Below, in pieces: positions 1 to 10,361 of a stretch of DNA of 64,000 nt. Origin of the DNA: Diogma glabrata. Lineage: Eukaryota; Arthropoda; Insecta; Diptera; Cylindrotomidae. A program made the position numbers and the translations under genes. The notes under the pieces were generated by a model. It did not search any database, was not told where the DNA came from, and saw only the letters and a list, made by a program, of their open reading frames with translations. Positions within the stretch are counted from its first letter, which is position 1; every line of letters starts with the position of its first letter. The stretch spans positions 267,091,114 through 267,155,113 of the forward strand of contig OY856188.1 of NCBI GenBank assembly GCA_963693315.1, given 5' to 3'.

Positions 1-3000
1 TCAAAAACGTATTCTAACGTTATAAAAATTTAACCGTATCATGCAAAGAGAAAAAATTCAATAAATTACAAAATTAGTGTAGGTATTAAAACATCCAATA
101 TATTACAATAACAAAAAAAAATCGTTATATGTGGGTATTAAAAATACAAAAAATAAATATCAAAACTGTTCAAAATATTGAAATATTATCAAAAAAACAT
201 TAAAACATGACACTTTATTGAATATTATATAACGGGTTACCGTTATATAACCGGTCCCTGTTACCGGTCCCTGTTACCGGTCCCTGTTACCGGTCCCATT
301 CATTTCTATTTATAATATTTCGTTTCATTATAATAAAATGAAAGAAGTGAAATTTAAACGTAGTAATTCTTGTGTTTCGTTTTTTCTTATTTAAACGTTG
401 CAAATAGAGTGCAAGTATATATAATAAAAATCATTCTAACCTTGATGTTACAAAAAAGTCATCTGTGCCAATGATTATTAATAGAAATGTTGATAAAAAT
501 GTAAATGCAAAATGTATATTGTAGCCGAGGGTGAGGCAAAAGGTCAGTTGTATGGTGACCTGTTAAACGTTAAATTCCAACATTGCAAAATGTGTAGTTG
601 GGTAGGTCAGGGAAGGAAATTATAGGATGATATAACGAGAATCTACTCTTTGCTGTTAGCACAAACGGTTTAGTTGTTTGAACTGTCAAGCCTTATATTG
701 CAGTCAATACATCCTATACTGACTCTCTAATCGTAAAAAATACATGTTTAACACCTCGTAATTTGGCGGGCATAACAAGACCATGACACCTAAAATGTAG
801 CGAAAGGTTATTAAAAATATTTTATAAGGGCATGAGTTTGCGAAATAAAAAGAACACCATTGGCGAGAAAGCGTTTTAAAAAAATTAGATTAATTTTACA
901 TTCCAGCATCCATACTACTCTTAAGATAATCGTAGTTTGAAATATAGTGAACACTTCGTTCTATATTTTATAAGCAATCATTTTTTCAAGAACGAATCAG
1001 TTTTGTTTTTGAATCGGTCGTTCTTTTTGTATCGGTTGTTCATTTTTAATGGGAGGTTCGTTCTAAACAGATCATTCATTCGAGTCGGTCAAAAAAGATA
1101 TTGCATCGTTGTTTTGTTCTATTTATTTATAACAATTATTTTCTTGTTTTTGGATCGGCCTTTCTCATCAATCAGTCATTTTTTTACGTTTTTAAGTTAA
1201 GTTTGTTAAGTTTTTTTTCATTCCATTCAGAATAATTGGTTTTCTTATAAATTATTAACTGTGTGAGTTGCTTTTTCAGTAGGTTGTAATGAAAATCTGT
1301 TTAATACATACGTTTTAAAACGAGCCTGGTGTAAAACTGAAAATAATAGATAAAAAAAAATGTAAAAAAGTTTATTTAAAAGTTCGTTCACATAAAACAA
1401 TTGTACTCATACATCATGGAATATAGAGTAATGACCAAAGAACAAAGTTGACAAAAAAATGTTGACAAAAATGTCAATTGACATTTGACAGTTGGCAAAA
1501 ATGACAATTACGCAAGATTTCTTGAAGACGAAAATATAATCTTAAACTATTTTTTGTAAACATAAATCCAATACTTCTTAGTTTTAAACTTTTATTACTT
1601 TTGTGACTTTAATGTTGCTAACTAAATTTTATTTTATCGAGAGTCATTGATTTTCCATCATAATAAAGATGTAAAATATAATGTAAATAATCGTAAAACA
1701 TCAGTCTCGTTTCCCAAAATAAACTTGTATGTATTATAATCCCAATTTAATGTGAATGCATCACTTGTGTTTTATATACATTCACATGTATTGAAATGAA
1801 AATGAAATACCCACATGGTATTAACTCTCACAAGCACAGATTATAATGGTTCAACATTAAATGCGTTAAGAATTTTGTATTTTATTACATTTTATACAAA
1901 AGTATAAGAACATTAAATATTATGTAAAAAAGCTCATATAAAGTGTAATGAAAACCAATGGAATGGTTGGGTTTATATATGCAGACTCAAAAGACGACCA
2001 TAATAATTTAGGATATTACATTTTCCTATTTTCAAAACAAAAACAAAATTATCAGAAAATATTAAAAAACAAAATGAAACAACACCACATGATGCTCGTT
2101 TCGATATTTATTGATAGATTTTTGTGGTTCTTCTCCTCTTTAACTTTTCCTATTTGACTTTCTTTTATAGATTATTATTTTCAAGGTATTCTTAAGTGGA
2201 TAGTTATGATTTTGATTAAAAAAATAGAAAAGGCTGAAGAAGAAAAATGAACGAAAATTAATGAAAATTTTGTTGGTAGAGAGAAAATTGAAGAAAACGA
2301 TTATTGGGGTTGGGAGAATTTTATTTGGTATTGTCAGATTATTTTCTGTTATCAACATTGTACTTATGTGGTGATTAATAATATTCATCTTCAGAAAAAT
2401 TATTTGTCTCTCAAGGGAAGGTTTATGCATCGTATTTTGTTTCATATTTATGTTTGTTTGGGTCATTTGTAATAAGCCTATAGGACGCGTGTCGTATTAT
2501 ATTTGGATCTTTTTCTCTTTTCCATAAAAGGAAGTCATGATTTTCAATGAGCAGTATGTAGACTGTTAGTCCATTATGCCAATCTTTTTTAGCGCCGTTT
2601 ACAAATTTCCTCACCATTTAATTAAGGATTTTCAAGAAGTTTTTTAAAATAATTTTGTACAAAGGAGGGGAGTTGTGTTATAAAATCTTTGTATCATAAA
2701 TTTTTGATACTCAAATTTTTTATGAATAAGGATGACATATTTTAAAGAGTTTTAAAGAATATTAAAGATATAAAAGGCGTATATATAGTGATTTAGGTTT
2801 CGCGAAGTTTCTCGATAAATCTTCAAGGAGGTTTATCAAAATCTCCAACTGTTGTTGATTGCAAAAATTTCAATATGAAAAAAGGGTCGATAATATCATG
2901 GAAATAATTTATATTAAATAAGAAGACGATATTTTTATTTAAAACTCACTAATTTCTCTTTTTCGATTTTCACTATATCGCGTTCTGTATACATCTATAT

Positions 3001-4562
3001 GAACTATAAAAAATGATGAGGAATTTTTATAATATGTTGCTTATGTGATGGAAATAGATTCGTTTTGGTCTGTTATGGTGGTTAAAATGAGGTAGGTAGA
3101 GGATGTTTTACTAGACATTTCTATAGACATATGTAATTATTTATGGACATCTGCGTTTTGAACCTAGTTATTTCAACCTATGACATTTTTATTTTTTATA
3201 TGTCGGTTTTCATTACTCATATTTAAAAAAACCCGCTAACCACTCCCTAAAATTATTAATACATACTTGAAGTTGATTTAATTTATGATAATATTTTTAT
3301 ATAACACCTTACCACTTGTACAATACAACCTACATGATAACACAGAAAATAACACAAAAATCCTTTAAATTAAATTAAAATTCTAAAATTTGTAACAATA
3401 AATTTTTACTGTACCTTGTTGTTGTTGTTTTTTTTTGTTAAATAAATCGAAATAAATCTTTCACCATATTTTATGTTTTTAAGATTTATTAGACTCTTTG
3501 GCAAAAAAAGGAGGAAAAGATGCAAAAAACAAAAATATGTATATATAATAATTTTTAGCACAAAAACTACCCTCGTTGTTTGAATTTGATTCTTTTTACT
3601 GTTGAAATTGTTAGTTTCGAATGTATATCTCAAATTTAATCAATTTAACACTGAAGTGTTAATGTTGAAATGTGTTGAATTCTAGACAATTAAATTTTAA
3701 ACCCACTCATCAGATATGTATATAATATATACTCGTATAAATCAAATTGTCTTGTTAATTGAGTGCATTGAGATGTGGAAAATGCTTCAGTTGATGTTTT
3801 TTTTGCTATTTTTATAAACAGTGTTGTGAAATGGGGATTTGAATATGCCCCACAACACATGAATACCTCTAAAGAATTTGAACCCACAACAACATCTGAA
3901 TAGATGATTTTTTAATGACATAAACGTTGTTTGTGTAAAATAAACAAATCAAGGTCCATCGAGCCGGATATGTATAGTTGAGGTAGTTGCTGGTAAAAAT
4001 GGTGTTGTGGTCCTGGTCCAGGTAACATGTTTTGTGAAAGCGTAGATAAGCTCAATAATTTGAAGATGTATCGCTTATTATGTCTTTCGGATACTTTTGA
4101 ACGAAACGGCGGATATTAATCACCATGACGAGGACATTATTAAATTGAATTAGCGATTATTGGAAATGAGGTGTAGAATGTATTTGCCTGATGCTACGAA
4201 AAACAATGTGACTTAAAAAACAAAACATTGCGCAAAGCATTTCAAATGAATGGAAATGATCAGAAATGTAACTGAAAAAATAAATCAGGGATGTGAATAG
4301 ACACCGAAGACTTAGATCATGTGCATACCAATTGAAAAATTATATCAAACTTATTCATTGAAATTAAAGAATTAGATCAGAAATGTGCATCGCTTCAGAA
4401 TTATTCCATCGGAACTGTGCTTAGCAACCAAATGATTTAATCAGAAATATACATAGAAACTCAAGAAGTAGAGCAGAAATGAGTAGAAAGAATTAGATTC
4501 GAAATGAGCATTGCAACTTATTAGATCAATTTTTATAATAATATGTATTTTAGATGCGTTGT
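1..4562. other. AT-rich non-coding stretch
   Basis: No coding region I can support. Short open frames here are low complexity (F, L, I, K, N rich) and share no family motif. The stretch holds poly-A/T runs, the short minisatellite at 251-297, and a phrase at about 3950-3970 containing GAGCCGGAT that resembles the leader of the BEL/Pao-like remnant near 36580. A run around 757-780 (GGCGGGCATAACAA) recurs at about 38165, so a decayed LTR scrap is possible. Confidence 0.6.
251..297. repeat. 13-bp minisatellite, about 3.6 copies
   Basis: The unit CCGGTCCCTGTTA is repeated head to tail three full times plus a partial copy, with essentially no divergence. It stands out as a GC-rich island in AT-rich DNA. 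The bases just before it (GGGTTACCGTTATATAACCGG region) form a partial palindrome with the first unit. No function is implied. Confidence 0.85.
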
Positions 4563-4565
4563 CTA

Positions 4566-5125
4566 TAGCCCCTGGGCCGGCGCCGATTTCATGTGATGAT
4601 TACCACATCTTTTATACTTCGTGAGGCGCCTGTCCTTGACGAGACCGAAAATATTTGTTCTGCGTTTTTCTCAAATCGGCCGCTTTTGCGTTTGGGAAGC
4701 TCCGAAAAATGCAGATTGCCCGCGCTCTTGTAAATTTTCTACCACATTTTTTTTTAACTGTGGGGGTTGGAAATTTGTTCAAGAACACGAGGGTAAGCTT
4801 GTCCGACTAAAATGTGTCTGCTATTATCGAATCCGACAACTAACATTTTAAATGTTTGGGTTGTCGGACTAGACAATAGCAGACAAATTTTTGTCGGACA
4901 AGGTTACCCTCGCGTTCTAAATCAAATTTCCAACCCCGATAACTAAAAAAAAAATTTTACAAGATCCCGGGCAATCGGCATTTTTCGGAGCTTGATCAAC
5001 GCAAAAGCGGCCGATTTGAGAAAAATCGCAGAACAAATGTTTTCGGGCTCGTCAAGGACAGGCGGCTCACGAAGTATAAAATATGTGGTAATCATCACAT
5101 GAAATCGGCGACGGCCCAGGGACTA
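4566..5125. mobile_element. Foldback (palindromic) DNA element, 560 bp
   Basis: Two arms of about 275 bp are inverted copies of each other with almost no spacer; the turn lies near 4843-4850. The ends read TAGCCCCTGGGCCGG on the left and, in reverse complement, TAGTCCCTGGGCCG on the right. The trinucleotide CTA lies directly outside both ends (4563-4565 and 5126-5128) and is a candidate 3-bp target duplication, as in PIF/Harbinger-type elements; a TA duplication is an alternative reading. The arms are more GC-rich than the surroundings. There is no coding capacity, so it would be non-autonomous. Its outermost 37 bp recur alone at 59331-59367. It lies only a few bases beyond the end of the gypsy LTR at 5131. 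Confidence 0.85.
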
Positions 5126-5130
5126 CTAGT

Positions 5131-5482
5131 TGTTGAGTTAAAGGATGTAACTATCCTACAATGAATTACTGAAACACTTTGCTGAATTCTCATAAAGAGA
5201 ATAAATTCAGCTGAATTCTCATAAAAATCAGCAGTCATAAAGACGGAACGCTTATCTTTACCAATTAATTTATGCTGATGTAAATTAATTTTAATTTTAA
5301 TTTAAAATATCCTCATGTGTACAAATCGACGGCGATTAAGAAGAAAATTAATTAATATTAGGAAAATTAAATTTAAATTAAATACGGCAACGTTCTCACT
5401 GAACGAGAGTGAGAAGTTGGTTGTACATGGATTATTTTGAATTGTTACGGTTTGTGGCTGTGAATGATAATAATCCGCCACA
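5131..5482 (-). repeat. Putative 3' LTR of the gypsy element at 5.5-8.3 kb
   Basis: Read on the minus strand, a segment beginning TGTGGCGGATT directly follows the decayed C-terminus of pol and ends in AACA, giving TGT...ACA termini over 352 bp. Position and termini fit a 3' LTR. There is no second LTR in the window to align it with, because the 5' part of the element is missing, so the boundaries are tentative. Confidence 0.4.
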
Positions 5483-5639
5483 AAACTCACCCGCGAGTGA
5501 GGTTTTCCAAAAGAAAAGCAAGACCTACCTATTGAGCAATACGGACTATTTTTTGTAGCTCGATTCCTGAATTCTGTTAGGGTGCCGATAGGATCCCGTA
5601 TGCTGGTTTCAACTAGTCGATTTAAACGTTGTAATTTTT

Positions 5640-6760
5640 ACCTTTGATTTAAATGATGAAGTATTTGCGGAGTCGGCGGCATACTTTGTAAGGATCTTCG
5701 TATGCGCACCTTGTATGACCTAGCGAAAATGTATTCGCATTCGTCCAATGTTTTAGGGCCAAGTATTTCATTTTGTTTTTTAGTGCTAGAAAGTGTTGGA
5801 ATTAGGTTTTGCATAGTATTGCGCAGCTGTGTCCGTAGTTGGCATAGCTGAAGCAGGATTTTGATTGAGAACTGACCGGGTAGCTTGATGGTTTATTCGT
5901 AAACCATTTCAGCATGTGATCACTTGAAATATTTTCTTGCTTTTCCTTTTAGGGTACTAAAAACTGTGCGTCGTTATAACTGTTTCCCGAATTCCGTGAA
6001 GTATAATTGTGATTTTTGTACTCCAATCGATAGTGTTGCCTCGGACCATAAGAGCAGCTTTTCGATGGAAGCGTCCGACCATGCCATGCCATTGGCTTGC
6101 AGAGTTGTGTTAAATCTGAGAAAAATTTGCTTTGAATTGCGTTTCTTGATCAGTGATAATATGGAGAGCAACTCCGAATCGTGATGTGGTTGCAATGGTT
6201 GCTGCAGACATATTGGTCATGCAGTATGCTTCGAGCTAAACGATCAACACAGGTAAGTAAGTTTTGAAATTCGTTTGATGTGGAAGTGGTCCTACTATAT
6301 CTAAGTGAATGTGTTCAAATCGACCATATGGAATTTCGAACTGTCCATAAGGTGATTTGGAATGACGTTGAACTTTGGAACGTTGACAGGATAAAGAAAA
6401 GTTTGCCTACTGAGCTATAGCCTTGTTTACTCTAGGACAAAAGTAAAGTTCTGTGATTAATTTACGCGTAACACGGACACCAGGATATGACAAGTTATGT
6501 AATGTTTTGAAGATTGTTAGACGTGGTGCTCTTGCGATGTATGTTCGATTGTTTCCAGTGGTTGTTTTGCAGGTGATTTCTATGGAAGGCAATTTGAAAA
6601 GGTTTAGTTTCATGTTAGAACTAGTGTGACATCTAGAAGCAGAAATTGATTTCTTAAGTTCAACTTCTGATTTTTGTGCTTTCATGATAATGTAGTAGTT
6701 GAAGTGGGTCTCGACTATGGCCATTTCTGTTTCTTCAATGCGAAAGAGTGTGTCTGCCAC
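5640..6760 (-). pseudogene. Gypsy integrase remnant (zinc, core and C-terminal parts)
   Basis: From 6760 to 6407 the frame carries the H2C2 region: HNLSYPGVRVTRKLI followed by FCPRVNK. Between 6400 and 6200, in shifted frames, are a CQRSKVQRH-like segment and the core signature HLDIVGPLP. Around 6130-5990 comes the GMVGRFHRK segment with LHGIRE, matching the end of the core domain. Between 5880 and 5640 there are decayed pieces of the C-terminal domain, including LDECEYIFAR. Many stops and shifts make it non-functional. Confidence 0.85.
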
Positions 6761-6860
6761 TACATTATCTTTGCTATGGATGTGCTGAACGTCCGTTGCA
6801 AATTGTGAAATATAATCGAACTGATGGGATTATCTTGAATTGCATTCTGTGTAAATAAGC

Positions 6861-7085
6861 TTATGTGTAAATAATGAAATCTCGACCTTCGACAAAATAC
6901 CTGAAGTGTTTGATTGCTAGGTAAATTGCCAGTAATTCCTTGTCGAATGCAGAATATTTCTTTTTTCTATTCGAGAGTTTCTTTGAAAAAAATCCCAGAG
7001 GCTCCCAACATTTACTGTAAAACTGCTGCAGAACTGCGGCGAATGCAGTGTTTGATGCATAAATATAGATGCTAGCTAGCGACAT
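6861..7085 (-). pseudogene. Gypsy RNase H remnant
   Basis: The open piece contains YASNTAFAAVLQQ, the start of the RNase H fold (normally D-A-S), then PLGFFSKKLS and the conserved KKYSAFDKELLAIYLAIKHF helix, ending with a segment near the GRDFIIYTD position. The first catalytic Asp has become Tyr-Ala-Ser context. It follows RT in the expected order, separated by a short unreadable linker. Confidence 0.88.
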
Positions 7086-7147
7086 AGCGTTGAATGGTTT
7101 CTATTTAATTTGGAGCTGGACATTCTCTAATTGCTTTGATGAGTTCA

Positions 7148-7744
7148 TCAGAGGTGAATGTAAAGGCCATCAGGAGTGAACTTGTGACTGAGGAAATCAA
7201 AAGAAGTTGCACCAAAGCTGCATTTGGATGTCTTGATGTGAATGTCAAACTCCACTAACTTGTGGAATAATTGATCCAAGTAAAGTTTGTGTTGTTGGGA
7301 TGCAACAAGAATGTCGTCTATGTAGACAAAAACAAAGTCAAGATCTCGAAGTACTTCGTTCATGAATCGTTGAAACGTTTGAACGACATTGCAAACGCCA
7401 AATGGCATTTGGGTGAATTCGAATAGGCGAAAGGGAGTAGTGATTGCCGTTTTTTAAACGTCCCCAGATGCGACGGGAATGAAATGATATACTCTGGCGA
7501 GATTGATTTTAGAGAACATTTTTGAGCCATGTAAATGCATGAAGAAGTTTTGAATGTGGGGTATAGGATAACTATGAGGTGTTATGACCGTGTTTAGTCT
7601 ACGACAGTCCCCACGCGGTCGCCAATCCTGATATTTTTTCTTCATCATGTGTAAAGGACAAGATACTGAAGAAAAGGATGGTATGCTAATCTTTATTTCC
7701 ACCATCTGTTGAAATTTAGGCTGCTTTTTGTCTATAGGATCCAA
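7148..7744 (-). pseudogene. Gypsy reverse transcriptase remnant
   Basis: Two frames cover the RT fingers and palm. The upper piece (7744-7454) has DCRRLN and SKINLARVYH, decayed forms of the RT motifs that carry the first catalytic Asp; that Asp is read as Asn here. The lower piece (7408-7148) has MPFGVCN and the catalytic box FVYIDDILVAS, with YIDD intact, then the SKCSF thumb motif. A frameshift separates the two pieces at about 7410-7455. Confidence 0.92.
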
Positions 7745-7989
7745 TCTGCGTGTTCGTAATACTAGAAAATGTGTCCTTTAGTAACTATATGATGGAGTTA
7801 GCTATGACGCACGGGTAGGTTGTAATTCGGTTCAACTGTAAGATAAGGGTATCGTTTGAGAATAGTCCCGTACCTATTGTTGACTTAAAAGCGGTTCGGT
7901 GTTGGAGTAGATGTCCGAACCGTTGAGACCTTGGTTGACAGCTGAGTCGCTGAATCAAGCAGTTTTTTGCGTTTAAGGTCAACAACAAT

Positions 7990-8260
7990 ACCGAATTTAT
8001 ATAAAAACTGCGCCAATAATCGAACAATTCACAGAAGCTATTGTGAATGTTTGTTTGAATCCGAAGTTGACTTGTAGCAATTGCGAACCATAAGTGGAAA
8101 TACTAAAACCATTAGCAGTTGATAAGACCAGATCAAATAACAAATGTGGAATTTTGATTGTTATGTTGAATAAAGAAATCGGTAAACCAGACAGATCTGC
8201 ACCGGAGCCTACTAGAAAAATGAGCTTGTTGATTTTGTTGACAAATGACACCTCCATTCA
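7990..8260 (-). pseudogene. Gypsy aspartic protease remnant
   Basis: The frame running down from 8257 holds FLVGSGADLS (near 8215-8190), a decayed copy of the retroviral-type protease active site whose usual form has D-T/S-G-A; here the catalytic Asp is replaced by Gly. About 60 residues later comes a NCSIIGA segment, matching the conserved Ile-Ile-Gly near the end of such proteases. A frame change near 8000 leads into the linker before RT. Inactive by both the active-site change and the frame breaks. Confidence 0.8.
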
Positions 8261-8559
8261 AGGTTTCAATCGTCCACCGACGAAACTATATAGTTTTACT
8301 TCGGTCTGCAAGACGTATTGCATTCTTGAGCCAAAAGTGAAATTCTTACCCTCACTTTTTTTGGCATTTCTAGACGTTTTAGGACCTGCTGATTCTAGAA
8401 AAGCAAAATAAAAATGTATGTCTGTCTGCAGTCCGGCCGTCCGGCCTTCACAACCTACGAAATCTAGAAAACCGCTTTACGGATTTCAAAAATTCTTTTT
8501 TCTAGAAATAGGTTTACTCAATGGGAAGAGCCCAGCGGACGATGAGTTCGATAACTGTA

Positions 8560-9620
8560 CCGGAAGTGTGTCAAAAAATTGTCAAATGTGTCAAAACAAG
8601 CAAATTTGCATATTTTTTGCTTAAAAAACTTTCATTTTAAGTGATTATGAGTAGGAACATTGAATTTGGAGAAATCTTGATGGCCGAGATTGGTATGTGA
8701 GACCAAAATCTAGATTACTGCATTAAAAGTTTGTCGAAAAAATGCTGTAATTGTGTCAAAAGAAAGATTTTTATTTATTTTTTTACCCAATTTTTTGGAA
8801 AAAAATAAAATTAATTATTTGTTCGACATGAAATTTTATTATTATTATTGTGAATTATGGCATTAGAAGTTTGTCAAAAAAATGTTGGCAAGTGTGTCAA
8901 AAGAATGATTTCATTTAAAAATTCCCATATAATGTAAAAGCATTTTTTCCATAATATGGAGTCTAATGACAGTGGAAAAATTCAACTTAAGTAAAAAAAA
9001 ATAATTAAGTGATGAAGAAGTTTCAACTTTGAAATTGTCATCGCCTCAACCGCTTAATCGATAGCGTGTCTGCCCACGGATTCGAGCCGGGCACTGACGA
9101 GGGTAGGTTCGAATCCCATCCGAAACACGTAAAAAATGTGAGTTGTAGTTTTTTTCTGAGAAACTTAAAACCATAACTTTGAATTGAAAATATTCCAATT
9201 ACTTCTTTACTTACTTGAGTTTAATTGATCTCAAAAATCCAAAATGATTTCATTTATTTTTTTATCCAATTTTTTGGAAAAAAATAAAATTAATTATTTG
9301 TTTGACGTGAAATTTTATTATTATTATTGAGAATTATGGCATTATAAGTTTGTCAAATGTTGTCAAGTGTGTCAAAAGAAGGATTTTATTTATTTTTTAA
9401 CCAATTTTTGGAAAAATAAAATTGATTATTTGTACGACATGAAATTTTATTATTATTATTGAGAATTAAGTTAGTCAAAAAATAATGTCAAGTGTGTCAA
9501 AAGAATTTTCCATTTATTTTTTTAGAATTTTATTGCATTATAAGTTTGTCAAAAAAATATTGTCAAGTGTGTCAAAAAATGATTTCATTTATTTTTTTAG
9601 ATAATTGTTTGTTATGTACA
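8560..9620. repeat. 140-bp tandem satellite array, left copy
   Basis: Degenerate units of about 130-140 bp share GTGTCAAAA, TTTTTTGGAAAAAAATAAAA and GACATGAAATTTTATTATT. Landmark positions of the last motif are about 8825, 9304 and 9436; the longer first gap is explained by one hidden unit plus the SINE inserted at 9038-9174. The reverse complement of the same unit forms the array at 52950-53770. Confidence 0.85.
9038..9174 (+). mobile_element. tRNA-derived SINE
   Basis: A 137-bp insert inside the tandem array has a perfect RNA polymerase III B box, GGTTCGAATCC, at 9106-9116, and an A-box-like segment (CTTAATCGATAGCG) about 50 bp upstream, as in tRNA-derived SINEs. The phrase GCGTGTCTGCCCACGGA resembles the head of arthropod SINEs. 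It is flanked by AACTTTGAAATTG (9025-9037) and AACTTTGAATTG (9175-9186), a target duplication with one base missing. It is not a working tRNA gene because a cloverleaf acceptor pairing is not evident. Confidence 0.75.
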
Positions 9621-9900
9621 TATAATTGAACATGGAAATTTTTGAATTTGTTATAGTTTTTGAAATATTTTTGGAATTTTGAAAAAGTTTCAATTTCTGA
9701 TACTGTTAGAATTTTTGGAATATTTATAGAATTTTCAAAAATTTTAAATTTTTGATTTTGCAATAATTTTTGAAATATTTTTAGAATCTTGTTTGAAAAA
9801 AGTTTGAATTTTTGATTTTATTTAGTTTACAATATTTTTGGAATTTTGAAAGAAATATGAATTTGTGATTTTGAAATATTTTCTCGAAACGCTAGATGGA
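9620..9900. repeat. Degenerate short-period repeat
   Basis: Several loose copies of a phrase built from GAATTTTTGATTTTG and AATATTTTTGGAATTTTGA follow each other at a period of roughly 65-70 bp. It directly follows the 140-bp array and may be an old part of it. No coding capacity. Confidence 0.6.
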
Positions 9901-10069
9901 GAGGTTTTTGAGTAGTTTGCTGATTGTATAATATTTTCACTAAAATTATGTTAATATATGATCTGTTATAATTTTCCGGCAACGTATTGATGTTTCGTGT
10001 TAATTTTGTAATACATATCTAAACAGAGATAAAAAATACATATACTTTAACAAAAAGTTATGTTTGATA

Positions 10070-10200
10070 TACATCACTGCCCATAACTAAAAACCATGTC
10101 CTCATAAAAGTTTTTTGCCGAAAACTATATCAAAATCCTTAACCCAGACCGAAGTCTTGATATCTCAGAACTGTGAGATTTCAGCCCCTCCATATTTTTC
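10070..10200 (-). repeat. Unique flank shared with the piggyBac-like element
   Basis: Reverse-complementing this segment gives the sequence at about 52835-52955, including GGCTGAAATCTCACAG, GAGATATCAAGACTT and GGGTTAAGGATTTTGATAT. In both places it adjoins the 140-bp satellite on the same relative side, so satellite plus flank form one mobile unit or one old duplication. Confidence 0.85.
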
Positions 10201-10299
10201 TCTTTATTTTTGCATGTTTATGTCCAATCCAAATCCAAAAATGTTGAAGCGAAAACAAAGAAGAAGTAAAGCAAATTTTTTTAATAAAATAAGGCATTT

Positions 10300-10319
10300 G
10301 GGGGGGGGGGGGGGGGGGG
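10300..10319 (+). repeat. Homopolymer G20
   Basis: An uninterrupted run of 20 G. A second run of 16 G lies at 14706-14721 and a run of 12 C at 35911-35922. Such runs are rare in DNA this AT-rich. They could form quadruplexes, or be length-uncertain in the assembly. Confidence 0.9.
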
Positions 10320-10361
10320 TTAGGCGATTGCGTCGTTCTTTTGAATTCTATTTAACAATAA

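Larger units (their letters stand above)
5483..8270 (-). mobile_element. Ty3/gypsy retrotransposon, 5'-truncated and dead
   Basis: On the minus strand the order is aspartic protease, reverse transcriptase, RNase H, integrase zinc domain, integrase core and C-terminal domain, which is the Ty3/gypsy order (integrase last). The reading frame is broken into at least six pieces by stops and frameshifts. No gag is seen upstream: just above the protease the sequence changes to the 140-bp tandem array. The element is therefore truncated on its 5' side and carries a putative LTR only on its 3' side. Confidence 0.9.

Noticed and set aside
937..1200. 87-codon frame with repeated TCGGTCGTTC-like phrases
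   Set aside because: Weak degenerate repeat; Phe/Leu-rich translation without family features.
2423..2617. 64-codon minus-strand frame with fairly normal composition
   Set aside because: No recognised family, no splice context, flanked by low-complexity DNA. Could be an exon, but nothing supports it.
8094..8411. 105-codon plus-strand frame
   Set aside because: It is the antisense shadow of the gypsy protease region.
8560..9620. Regularly spaced repeats considered as a CRISPR array
   Set aside because: Units are contiguous 130-140-bp satellites with no unique spacers, in a eukaryotic sequence.
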